Assembly: GCA_001724265.1 (NCBI GenBank)
Contig: MEDY01000385.1
Location: 1-51,269 of the forward strand
From: Rhizaria sp. SCN 62-66
Taxonomy: Eukaryota; Rhizaria, unplaced
Direction: 5' to 3'
DNA length: 51,269 nucleotides
The position numbers and the translations under genes were made by a program. Below, piece by piece: positions 32,651-44,100 of this stretch (the first letter of the stretch is position 1; each line of letters starts with the position of its first letter). A model generated the notes under the pieces. That model saw only the letters and a list, made by a program, of their open reading frames with translations. It was not told the origin of the DNA and ran no database searches.

Positions 32651-35600
32651 CGCTGACGAGAGTGCGGACGACGCCAAGAACGACAACGACACAGACTACA
32701 ACGATGATGACGACGTGAGTCTCTCGTCGACGCCGGCTAGCCCGCGTCCTCGCGCCTCCGCCCGCGGGCGCGCGGCAGTCGCGTCGCCGCCCACCTCGAG
32801 CTCCCCGGCCGCGGCCTCGCCCGCCACTACCCGCGGCGCGCGCGGCGTCGCCGCCGCTGCTGCTGCGGCTCCGAGCACGCCCTCGCGCTCCGCCAAGCGC
32901 TCAGCCCCGTCCCCTGCTCCGTCTGCGAGTGCTACCGCTGCTGCTGCTGCTGCTGGGGCTGGTGCGGGCGTGTCGACTCCCAGTAGCGGCCGCGGCTCCC
33001 GCGCGCCTGCCGTGCCCTCGCTGTCCCCCGCGCCCTCCAGCGCCACGGCCGCCCCGACAATGCGCCTGTCCGCGTTGGCCTCGGCCTTGCTCTCATCTTC
33101 CGCGGGCCGCGCGTCGGCGGTGGCGCAGGATTGGCTGCGGCGCTACCGGCGCTCGCGCGCGGCCGCGACGGCCGAGCTCATCACGGCGCTGACCCAGGCC
33201 ACCGGCGCGCTGCTCACGGTCACCGAGGCGCAGCTGCCGGCGCTCAATGCTGACCCAGCGCCCTTTCTCGCGCGCGTGACGGCGTGCGCGGATCGGCTGC
33301 CCGCGGGCGCCAGCGTCGGCGAGTCGCTCCCTGCGCGCGTGCGCTGCGTCGAGGTGCTCACGGAGATTATCGACGCCGCCAAAAGCGACCTGCTCTACGC
33401 CGGCAGCGGCGGCCCCGACTACAGCGGCGGCGGCGCGGGCAGTGTGACGCTCGGCGCCGACGACAGCGGCTGCCTGGGCCCGGTGGTGGACTGGCTGGTC
33501 ACGCTCTCGGCGTGCGAAACGCGCGTGGTCCGCTCGGGCGCCACAGCCGTCGCGCTCGAAGTCCTGCTCGAGCTCGCGCGCCGGGGCCAGTGGCTGGCGC
33601 GCCGCGCCCAGGACGCCCTCTCGCAGTCCCAGGCGCAGTCGCAGCGTCGCACCAGCAGCGGCGGCAGTCACGGTCAGACTGGGCCTGAGGCGGTGCTGTT
33701 GGCGCAGCTGGCGTCGCTCGACGGACTCATCGCGCGCGCCGCCGCCGTGTGTGTGCACCGCTACCGCGACGTTGACCCGTCGCTGCGCGCCGCCGCGCTG
33801 ACGGCGCTGGGCCGCGCGATGCTGGCCTACCCGCGCGTGATGCTCGTCGACGGCTACCTGCGCTATCTGGGTTGGGCGCTCAACGACACGCACGCCGCGC
33901 CCCGCGGCGCCGCGGCGCTCGCCGTGCTTGGGCTCTACCGCCGCGCCAACAACGCCCCCGGCGTCAACGCCAACGCGCATCGGGGCCACGATGACGACGA
34001 AAGCGAGAGCGAAGAGGAGCGGGAGGAGGAGCAGGGCGACGGGGTGAGCATGAAGTCCATGTCGATGTTCACGACGCGGTTCCTGGACCGCTTCTGCTCG
34101 CTGTGCCGCGACGTGGCGCCCGCGGTGGCGGCGACAGGCATCGCGATCATGACGGCGCTGCTCAAGGCCGACGCGCTGGACGAGAACGCGGGGTCGGACG
34201 TGCCGCTGTACCTCTGGGACGCCGAGCCCGCGGTCCGCGCCGCCGCCGCGTGCTTCCTGGCCGAGGACTCGTTCCCCGACACCGCCGTGCCCGCGGGCAC
34301 GCCGCCGCCCGCGGCCGCGCTCTCGGCTTCGGAGCCCTCGGCGGCGTCCTCGCAGAGCCAGTCGCTCGCCGGCACGGCGGCGACGATGACGGCGCTGAGC
34401 AAGGACGAGTGCACGCGCCGGCGCGAAGACCTTGCGCAGCTCATCAACGTCTTTCTCAAGTTCTCCCCGGCGGCCTCGGCGCGCCGCCCGCTGGCGCCCG
34501 CCGCGCTCCAGGTGCTCGCGGACACGATGGTCGACGCGCTGTGGGTCCACGTGCCCGCCGCGAGGGACTGGCGCCTCATGGCCGAGGCGCTCCTCGCCGG
34601 CGGCTGCATTGTCCGCCCTAACCCAAGCTCCGGCTCTTCTGCCGGCGCCAGCGCGAGTGCAAGTGGGAGCAACGTGCTTCGGTTCGAGGACCCTCAGCTG
34701 ACTGTGTGTTCGCTGCTGCTGCTGGCCGCGGTGCGGCGCACTGTTACCGCGCTCACTGCGGGCGCGCTCGACGACAACGGCTGCCCGCGCGACCTCTCCG
34801 CCGGCGCGGGCGTCACCGCGGGCGCCATGGCTGCCGCCGCGGCCGCGGTCGTCGGCGCCAACGCCAGCCGCCAGTCATCGTCGTCCTCTGCGTCCTCCGC
34901 TGTGGCCGCTGCGATGTCCGCCGCCGCGGCCGCGATGGCAACGGCGGCGCCGCTGACTGCCGCTGCGGCCGCCGCCGACGCCGCCAGCGCCGCCTCAACG
35001 GCGTCCTCGGCGGGCGCCGCCGCGGTGGCCGCCGCCACGGCCGCGGCGACGGCGGTGCCGCTGACGGTCGAGTATGTCGCCAGCTGCATCTTCCGCCGGC
35101 GCGCGGTGACGGCGGCGCTGCTGCCTGTGTTGCCGCGCCTGCTGCGCACCTTCCAGTCGGACGCGCCGCTGCTGGTGCCCGTCACGACGCTCTTCTCGGC
35201 CGTCGCGGCGGACGAGTTCACCACGCGCGGGCTCGCGGGCCTCCACGCCGAGCTACTCTCGTTGCTTAAGAGCGCGCTGCTGCGCGCCAACGACGCCGTC
35301 GTGCTGCGCCGCAGCGCGCTCGCGCTGCGCTCCCTCGCGCTCGCGCCCGACGCGCTCGGTGCCGCCGCGGCGGGGGCCGCGCGCGAGACGGTTGCGCTGC
35401 TCGCGGCCGCGCTCGTCGAGGCCGTCGGCGCTGCCGCGCGCGCCACTGCGGCCGCGGGCGCCGCGGGGGCAGGGTTTGGCGCCGCCGCGTCGTGGCAGGC
35501 CGCCGACGAGACGGCCACCGCGGTCGCCGCCGCCGTCGCGCGCATCGAGGCGCTGCTCGTGACGCTCGGCGACGTCGTTTGCGGCGACTCGATCGTCCAC

Positions 35601-37976
35601 GAGGCCGTCAAACAGGCGCTCGCCGCAGCGCTGGGCACCGCCGAGCCCGCGCAGGCCCAGTCCGACGCCAGCTCGAGCTCCAGCGCCAGAGTGAGCGCCT
35701 ATAGTGATCGGACGGGGGTTCCGGCGTGGGCGCAGTCGGGCGCGGTCGTGCGCTCGCTGTTGCGGTCGCAGCACGCGATCTTCACGCACGCGCTCGAGGC
35801 GGCCCGCGTGGCCATCACTGCGCACGCGGGCTTCGCGCTCGCAAGCAGCAACCGTGCGAACATGAACGATGACGACAACGACGACGACGGCAGCGAAGGG
35901 GAGGAGGAAGAGGAGAGTGACAGCGAAGCGCAGCACAAGAGTAAGAAGTCTCGTCTCGGCAGCACGACCAAAAAGACTTCCTCCAGCGCCAGCGCCAGCG
36001 CCAGCGCCGGTGTCGGCGCCAGTGCGAGTGTCGACGTGACTGCGCTGCCTGCCTCGGCTGCGGCGAGCGTGAGCTTCCTGCGCCAGTGGCGCGCGCAAGC
36101 CGTGCTGTCTCTGCTGCGCGCCAGCTCCATGTTCCGCTCGCCGCTCACCGCTCACTCCGCGGGCTCCGGCGGCGCCCGCGGCAATGGCGGCCAGCAGCGC
36201 TTCCTGTCGCGCCGCACGCGCACGCTCGCGGTGGTGCTGCTGTGCGAGATCCTCACGCAGTCGTCGCCCGCGCTGTCCACGGGCCCCGCGGCCGCGCTGG
36301 TCGGCGTGCTGCCGCGCCGCCACGCCGCCGCCGTGTCCGACTCGGCCGTCGCGCTGCTGGCCGAGTACGCGCGCCGCGCCGCCGCCCTGCGTGCGATGCA
36401 GCTGCAGCACGGCGGCGCGGACACCGACCCCGAGCAGACGCAGGCGCAGGCGCTGGTGCTGCTGTCCTCTGCGGCCGCCAACGCCGCGGTGGACGCGGCG
36501 ACTGCGGACGACACGGACGGCGAGGACGAGGCCGAGGACATGAGTGAGACGATGCCGGAACCCACCTCGAGCAGCAGCGCCGCTGCGGGCGCCGACGGCA
36601 GCAGCGACGACGGTGGCAGCGACTCCGCAGCTTCAGTGACTGCGGCCGCGGGCGGCAGCGGCGCGGTGGGCAGCAGCGGCGCGCTGCAGCTGCTGGTCGC
36701 GCTGGCCAAGGTTGCGGTTTACTGCCCGCGCGAGACGGCCCCCGGCGCAGTGGCGGCGGTGATGATCCACCTGGGCCAGCTGGGTCCCGCGGGCGACGCC
36801 GTCGTCAAGCACGTCGCGCGCACCCTCCGCGGACGCCCCGGCGGCAACGAGTACCTGCTCGAGTCGATCGCGGTCGCGCTCGTCGATCTCGTCCGCGCCG
36901 CGCAGCGCGACGACTACAAGCCCGTCGAGGCCCTCGCGGCACGGCTCGTGCTGCTCTTCCCCATCCGCACGTCGCAGCGCACGTTCCAGCCGCTGCTCGA
37001 CCGCGCCATCCCGCTTGCCGTCGCAGACGCGCCCTCGCTGCTCCCGCTACTGCTCCCGCTGCGGCCCTTCATCCAGCGCGCCTCGCACGCCGACCTGCAG
37101 CGCGCTGCGCTGGTCCTAGCGTTTAAGGCGCGCGAGCTCGGTCTGGCGCGCGCGCGCGAGGCGTCGGTGCGCGAGGACCCCGCGATGGCGGCGGCATGGG
37201 CGCCCCTTGAGGAGATGCGCCAGCTGCTCGCGCGCAAGCAACACGTCATCTCGTCCGACGTCCTGCCGCCCGCTCCGCTCGCCGCAGCCGCAGCCTCTGC
37301 CGCCGCCGCCTCTGCTGCTGCTGCTGCTGCTGCGAGCGCGACTGAGGGCAAGCGCGCCGCCGGTGGTGCGAAGGGCAAGACGCCCGCGAAGGCGGCCGGC
37401 GGCGGCAACGTCGTGCTCGGCATGGGCACCAGTCTGCTCGGCGCGGCGGGGGCGCGTGCCGCGAACCAACGCATTCGCGAAGCCGCCGCGGCCGCCGCCG
37501 CCGCGTCGTCGTCGTCATCGCGCCGGAGCAGCGGCCGCAGCCGTCTCGACGACGGCGACGAGGAGGAGATTGAGGAGGAGGACGAGGGGCTGCCCACGGT
37601 CAGCTGGGGGCTTGACGGCAGTGACGACGACGACACTTACACCACCGTCAACACCTCCTCGAACAACAGCGCCAGCGGGCGCCGTCGCAGTAGTCCCGGC
37701 TCTGCGGGCGCGCGCGCGAGTCAGGGGACCCGCCGCGCGTCTCGCGGCGAGGACGCTGACTTCGGCGAGGGCGAGCTGTTCAACATCAGCGAGGACGAGG
37801 ACTTCAGCTCGACCTTCTCCTCGCCCGGCAACAGTGGCAGCGGCGCTGCCGCGCTGTCGCCGATCCGCGCTCCCGCCTCGGTCCTCTCGCGGCCGAAGCA
37901 GCAGCAGAGCATTGCCAACGCGACGGTCTCGCGCGGCCGGCGCAGCGCGGGGCGCGCGACGGAGGAGAAGGATTGA
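32376..37976 (+). CDS. SCC3: Cohesin subunit SA/SCC3 (STAG, stromalin)
   Basis: Intronless, 1,866 residues, ATG 32376 to TGA. It is the HEAT-repeat subunit that joins the cohesin ring (SMC1/SMC3/SCC1) to DNA in sister-chromatid cohesion. Evidence: a STAG-type segment around 245-380 ([39 protein letters not shown]) and the stromalin conservative domain around 455-545, with the signature VHRYRDVDPSLRAAALTALG and YLRYLGWALND. HEAT-like helices continue past residue 1,000 and again near 1450-1600. It is longer than human STAG1/2 (about 1,250) because of Ala/Ser and acidic insertions, including an uninterrupted poly-Asp run at 32606-32650, and a Ser/Arg/Asp-rich C-terminus. The N-terminus is basic and Ser-rich. 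Confidence 0.88.
32606..32650 (+). repeat. GAC (poly-Asp) microsatellite in SCC3
   Basis: Pure GAC run encoding about 15 consecutive Asp near residue 80 of the cohesin subunit; a likely length-variable site. Confidence 0.9.
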
Positions 37977-38274
37977 GCGCGAGGTTATCATGTTGTAACA
38001 CCAGTGTGCGTGAGGTAAAGCTAAGATGGTCAGAAAGCACAATGCTACTTGTTTGTAGACGAGAATAACTGACTGCTATTGCTATGAAAACGACTATGTA
38101 TGTGTGTATGTTTAGTGGTCCTTTGATGGCCATGTGATGAAGTGTAAACATTGATATCATTAGGAATATAGAAATAATGAATACACAAACGAATAATAAC
38201 TGTTCTTAACTCAACACTCACAAGTGCACTAAAGGCTCACTGATGAGCTCATTGTTAACAAAGCTCCGAATCGC

Positions 38275-40654
38275 TCAAGTCCACACACGTGCAGTGCCGT
38301 CCTGCGCAGTAGTGGCGAGCGCAGAGTGGAACGGGTGTGGCGCCAGACACAGCGACTCCTACACGAACAAAGCGAAAACAAAAAAGAAAGGTAACATCCG
38401 TCATGAATCTTAAACACAATCTAAACATAGTTTAAAGAACACCAAACGAACATAGTAACCACTCCGTACCTTGTTGTGCGCCTTGAACGCGGCGGCCGTA
38501 ACCGCGGTGTCGATGTCGAAGCAGTAGACGACGGCGTCGGCGGCGAGCGCGTACACAAAGCGCCCCTTGGCGCTGACGCAGCCGTGCGTGAACTCGGGTG
38601 CGGGCGCGGGCTTGTCCGACCGCGCGAGCGCGGGCGTGAAGACCTGCAGCACCGAGTGTGAGACCGTGGAGACGAGCGCGGCCGCGCCGCCGCGGAGCGT
38701 GACGTAGAGCGTGTCGGGCCGCTGCGGCACGCGCTGACACGCAGTCACCGCCGAGTCCGCCAGGCCGGCGCGCGCGGGCGCGTTCGGGTGCGCCTGCGCG
38801 TACGCGGCCGCGGCGCGCTCGCCGGGGACAACGGTGGCAATGCACTCGCCGGAGGGGAGCGCCCAGGTCTTGAGGGAGCCGTCCGTGGAGGTGGTGTGGG
38901 CGCGGGAGCCATCAACGGAGAACACAGCCGCAGTCAAGAAAGACTATAGCAAACAATAAAAACAAGAGAGATCATCGCAAAAACAAATGAATTTAATAAA
39001 TATAAACTATATTTAGCGATATATAAATTTAATATATTGAGAAAGTTATGTTTAGCCAAGAGATATAACGTACCTTGTGTCCGCGGAGCTCCGTGATGAC
39101 GGAGCCGGAGCGCAGTCCCAGAACCTTTGCAACGCCGTCGTGCCCAGCCGTGAGCACCTGCGAGCAGTCAGGCGCAAACGCAAGCCCGACCACGGGACCC
39201 GTGTGCGCGGCGGGGAACTTGCGGAGCACTTCGCCGGTGTAGTAGCGCCACACCTTGACGTCTCCGGCGACCGAGGCCGAGGCGAGGAGCTCGCCGTCGG
39301 CGCTGAAGGCGAGGGCCGAGATGGCGTCATCGTGCAGCAGCAGCTCGTCCGCAGCCTGGTATGGCAGCTCCGTGGCCAGCGCGCCCGTGGTCCAGTCCCA
39401 CGACTCGATAAAGCCGTCAGAAGAACCCGTGACCAGGAGTGCGCCGTTGGGCGTGAACGTGCACACCTCGGCGTTCGTGCCGCTGCCGGCGGCGCCGAGG
39501 CGCAGCGAGCGCGCCAGCGCGGCGACAGGGCGCTCCTCGCTCGCGGCGGCAAAGACGGGGAGGCCAGTCAGCAGGTCGAAGCGGCTGCCGAGGATGTCAC
39601 GCGTACCCGCAGCATCCTGCTCATTCCCGTTACCCGTGCTACCGCTGCTTGCGCTGTTGTTGCTGCTATTGCCCGTGTTGGCGAAGGCCGCGGCGGGGAG
39701 ACGGCCGGTGTGCGCCTGCCACTTGAGCGCGTCTGTCAGCAGCGCAAGCAGGCGCCCGGGCGGCGCCGCGGTGAGCGAGTCGCGCATCTGCGCCGCGATG
39801 GCGTTGCGCTTGCGCTCCTTGCTCCAGCCGGGCGCGTAGGCCTCAGCCGCCGAGAACTCGTTGCGCTGCAGCAGCCGCTCAAGCCGCGCGTAGCGGTCGG
39901 GCGCCTCGGTGCGCAGCAGCTGGAGCGGGGCGGCGGCGCGCAGCAGCGCGCGCGCGGCGTCGATTTCGCGCGCCTCGGCCAGCTCGACCACGATCTGCTC
40001 GAACAGATCAAACAGACGCAGCGCGGGCAGCGCGACGTTAGCGCAGGTGGAGAGAACAGTGTCCCAGCGGCCGTGGACAATGTCATCGCTAAGGCGGGAC
40101 GGGGAGTCGACGACGTTCAGGGCGACGCCGGACTCTTCCTAAAGAAGTTGTGCGTGAGGGGAAGTTTAGGAATTTTTGAGAGAGGATAGAGCGGAAATAT
40201 TAAATGTGTTCATATAAACAAGAATACTCGCTACATATGGAGTAATATAATATAATATAACGAGAATCTAGTCCTCATAGTGCTCACATGAGAGAACTAT
40301 GTGCGTAAGATATGAATTGGAAGCACTATGCAACCAACGGACCTGAAGCGTGCGGAGCGACTTAGTGAGGTTGTGCTCGAGCAAGAATTGCTCGATAACG
40401 CGCAACACGTCCGAGGAGTCAACCTCAACGGGCTGCGTCACAGCTGCGAGTGTGGATAGGGGTGACTGAGTCGTGGCAGTCTCAGAAGACGCTGAGGCTG
40501 TGACAGCAGGAGCAGCTGCGGCGGAGGCTGGGGCGTAGGGGTTCGCTGTGCCTGTGCTAGCGACAACAGCCTCACCCTGCGCCGCGGAGCCCGCGGCGGG
40601 CGCCGAGTGCGGGTTAAAGTGAAGCTGAATCTTGAACGGGTGGCTCTGACTCAT
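38275..40654 (-). CDS. SMU1: SMU1, WD40 splicing factor
   Basis: Four exons: 40654-40343, 40138-39074, 38943-38470, 38358-38275; introns 204, 130 and 111 nt (donors GTCCGT, GTACGT, GTACGG), all phase 0; stop TGA. Predicted 644 residues (human 513). Order: low-complexity N-terminal extension (1-78), LisH motif (SSDVLRVIEQFLLEHNLTKS, about 80-104), CTLH (HGRWDTVLS, LFEQIVVELAEAREIDAARA), then WD40 blades (LLVTGSSDGFIESWDWTTGA, LLASASVAGDVKVWRYYTGE, SFLTAAVFSVDGS, TTAQDGTARVWT). Almost every segment aligns in order with animal SMU1, including the KERKR loop and LTDALKWQ. SMU1 works with RED in the spliceosomal B complex, helping 5' splice-site transfer and short-intron splicing, which fits a genome with short introns. 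Confidence 0.94.
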
Positions 40655-41141
40655 TCAAGATGCTGCGTACACAGGACAAAGACACGCAACCGCATCAAAC
40701 CGTTGGCGATGAGAGAAAAGTGCGCAAGACAAGGATTGAGGAGGAATATCAGTGAGTTAGATAAAGTTGTTCATTGAACATAAACTTTCAAACCACTCTA
40801 GTGCATATCAATCGGTATCATTTGGTTGCAATCAAGTTAAGTGCTTCAAATCCTTAGAAGTCTGTAAAGTTGGGGACAGGTTGACCGAGGGCCAAGCTGT
40901 CGCCTCACGGTTGAGGTGAGATGACGGCCTTAAAAGTGGCATATTCAAGTGTGAATAGTACAAACATAAATTTTCCATAGCATTCTTATTGAAACCCACA
41001 AGTAAAATGCAATAGTTTGACATAATGCGGTCAGAAAACAGAATTTGATGTGAGGGCAACTCGGCACAAAGCCGGAGATGAGCAGTGGTGAGAGAAAAGC
41101 TGTTCTTTTGCCAAGTTCTCCGACTCGTTGCAGACGTCAGA
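40655..41141. promoter_or_regulatory. Divergent spacer between SMU1 and the Gly-rich protein gene
   Basis: 487 bp head-to-head spacer expected to hold both promoters. I see no ORF of note and no recognisable element. Confidence 0.5.
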
Positions 41142-44100
41142 ATGCAACCCAAAACTGGCGAGCGGGTGGAACCCAATGGATTCTCGGTACGTACTTTATT
41201 ATACTTTGCGAAACGCGATCTGTCACCCGAAAATCTAGCTGAGCTTCATTTCGTCGGCCTTGCGCGCGCTCACTCCTTGTTTCGTCGCTTCAATCCATGT
41301 ATACCCTTCGTAGGCGCCTCTGGTGACGAACTACACAGCTCCTCTAGAGCGAACCGTACTTGACCTCTCCCGGCGTGCAAACCAGCGCGCCATCGATGAC
41401 GTTATTCGCCACCGCATTGCAACCCAAGACATCTACAAACGTGACGGCAAGCGCCACGCGTCTGCTGTCGCCCCCAACGGTCGTCCCGGTCGCGCCGGTG
41501 GCCATGGCCTCGGTGCAGGCGGCGCGGGTGGCTCAGGCGCAAGCGGTAAGTCTCTCAGTCCTCTTTCGCCCTTTCCTATTTGCTCTTTACCCTACCTGTG
41601 ACTCCTGACGTCGCTTGCTTTCACTGGCACCTACTTAAACGCACTCACCTATGCACTTCGTTTCTCTGTGTCTCTCTCACTTCCTTGTGTTCCACCGCTT
41701 CAGGTGAGCGCGGCGCTGACGGCGCACCCGGCCGCGACGGCCTAGACGCGGGCGACACTATGGTGTACGTGTCCTCATCCGGCGGCGACGACGTCACGCT
41801 CTGGCGCAGCGATAACCAGTCCACGACGCAAATCGCCGTCTCGGACCCGGGTTTTGTCTTCGTCGACGCGCGCGGCGGCGACGGCGCGCTGGGCCAGAAG
41901 GGCGGCCGCGGCGGCGACGGTGGCCACGGCGGCAGCGGCGCCCGCGGTCGCCAGGGTTCCTCCTCCTCCTCCGGCCCCGGCGGCCGCGGCGGCCCGGGCG
42001 GCCGCGGCGGCAACGGCGGGCGCGGCGGCGACGGTGGCCGCGGCGGCGACGGCGGCAACGGCGGCCGCGGCGGCAACACGGTTATCTCCGTTGACGAGAA
42101 CCAGCTGGCGCTGATGTGGCTGCTCGAGGCCGACTGTCGCCAAGGCTTCGGCGCCTTCGCGGGCATCGGTGGCGACCCCGGCAACGGCGGCTCGGGCGGC
42201 TCCGGCGGCTCCGGCGGCTCCGGTGGTGCCGGCGGCCGCAGCGGCAAGCGGCACTACTCGCGCGGCTCCTCAGGCTCCACGGGCCCCAGCGGCGTCCGCG
42301 GCGGCAACGGGCGCGAGGGCGAGCGCGGCCGCGACGGCCATGACGGTGCGCCCGGCAGCGTCTTCTGGCAGGTCACGCGCGGCGGCTCCGTCGTCGGCTC
42401 CGCCAAGGACCGGTTTAACGCGTCCGTCGAGAGCTTCACCATCTACGACGACAACGGCGACGGCGTGTTCGAGCCCGGATCCGAGATTTATATCCGCGAC
42501 ACGGTGTGGCGCAACGTCGGCCAGCTGCCCTTCCCGGCGGGCGCCGTGGTGACCTTCTCGCCCGACGAGGCCGACGCGACCGTGAGCGACCAGAGCTACG
42601 CCATCTCGCCCCTGGTGCAGGCCGGCGAGCGGTGCGAGGTGCCGCACCAGTTCTGCATGCGTCTGCTCGACGCCGGGGACCCCAGCCACAACGCGCCGTA
42701 CCGCCGCACCGTGCACGTCAACTCGCGCGTCGCGCTGCTCAACCGGCCGTTCCCGCAGGCCGCGGTCAAGTCCGCGCCCATCACGGTCGAGTGGCCCGTG
42801 CGCGTGGAGGAGATCATCGGGCTCAACTGGCTCGGCGCCGGCGAGACGACGCGCGTGACGGTGCGTGTGCGCAACGTGTCGAACCGCGTCTACGGCGGCA
42901 GCGCGGCGCAGAGCGACGCCACAGCCGGCAAGGTCGAGCTGCGGCTGTCGGTGGACCCCATGCTGTACCTCCTACCCACGGACCCCGCGACGCTAGCGCA
43001 GGGACAGACCGCGGCCTACACGATCGAGGGCGAGGCGCACGCGGCGTCCATCGTGCTGCCGGAGATCCCCGCCGCCGGCACCGTCGACGTCGTGATCACC
43101 GTGTACATGGGCTCCGAGGCCGGCGGCAAGCTCTTTTGCAAGCTCCCGCTGCGCTACGACCTGCTGCTACGCGACCGCTGCATCGAGTACTACTCGCGCA
43201 CGATCCGCGTCACGCCCATCTTCGTCGCGAACACGGCCTCGGACGCCGTGCTCGTCACCTGCGACAAGCTCTCGCGCAACACCTTCCTGGCGTGGTCCTA
43301 CCTGTTCCAGATGCTCGGCATCTCGGTCCAGTTCTGGGACATCCAGCGCTACAACGGCTTCTCCGCGCCCGACGTGACCTGGGTGGGCACCACGCGTCTG
43401 CTCGTTGTCGCGTCCTACGTCCTTGACGGCGTGCCCAGCGAGAACCCGCCGTCGTTCGCGTCCTCACTCTCGGCGCCCGCGTTCGGCAACATCGGCATGT
43501 CGGGCAGCAGCTTCAACCCCAACGGCGCGCGCGAGGTCGTCGACTACCTGCGCTTCGCCGAGTTCACACAGCACATGCAGGGCCACGTCGAGACCGACGG
43601 CGCGCGCGCGTGCCCCGACGCCTTCCCGAACCGCGCCAAGAAGGGCGGCGGCCCCGACCAGGCCTTCGTGCTGCTTGGCGGGTGCCCCGACAAGGCCTTC
43701 ACGCGGCTCATGTACGATCTGAACCAGCCCGTGCAGGGCAACCTCGGCGCCGACCGCGACTCGATCTCGCGCCCCGTCAAGGTCGGCTATCTCGGCGCCG
43801 GCAAGAAGGCCCAGATCAACGACACCACCACTGCGCAGGTGCTCACGCAATCGACCTCCGCCCCCGCCCTGGGCCCCGGCTTGGGCGCGAACGGCGCCGA
43901 GACCGGCAGCACGAGCGCTGCCGGCGAACACGGCGTTCTGACCTCCCCCAGCGGCTACGGCGCGCGCGTGTGGCCGGAGCCGTCCTCGGCCTCGGCGTCA
44001 TCTGCGCCCCCGCTGGCGACCCCGCTGCCGAGCCCGCTGCCGCGCCGCGGCTCTGTGACGCTGACCGAGGACGACGGCCACAAGACCGAGTTCCGCGTCT

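Noticed and set aside
33093-36410. Long minus-strand ORFs opposite SCC3
   Set aside because: GC-driven shadow frames rich in Arg, His and Gln, with no domain; SCC3 signatures are on the plus strand.
40241-40260. Small AATAT repeat
   Set aside because: A few copies only, within the first SMU1 intron; ordinary AT-rich intron sequence.
41311-41313. A fourth in-frame sense TAG at the start of the Gly-rich gene
   Set aside because: This TAG is the end of an intron (acceptor TTCGTAG). A consensus donor GTACGT at 41187 and an ATG-initiated exon upstream give a clean phase-0 join, so it is not counted as recoded.
41704-42360. True collagen triple helix
   Set aside because: Most of the region has paired glycines (GGX, GGS) rather than uninterrupted Gly-X-Y, and no signal peptide or Cys knot is present.
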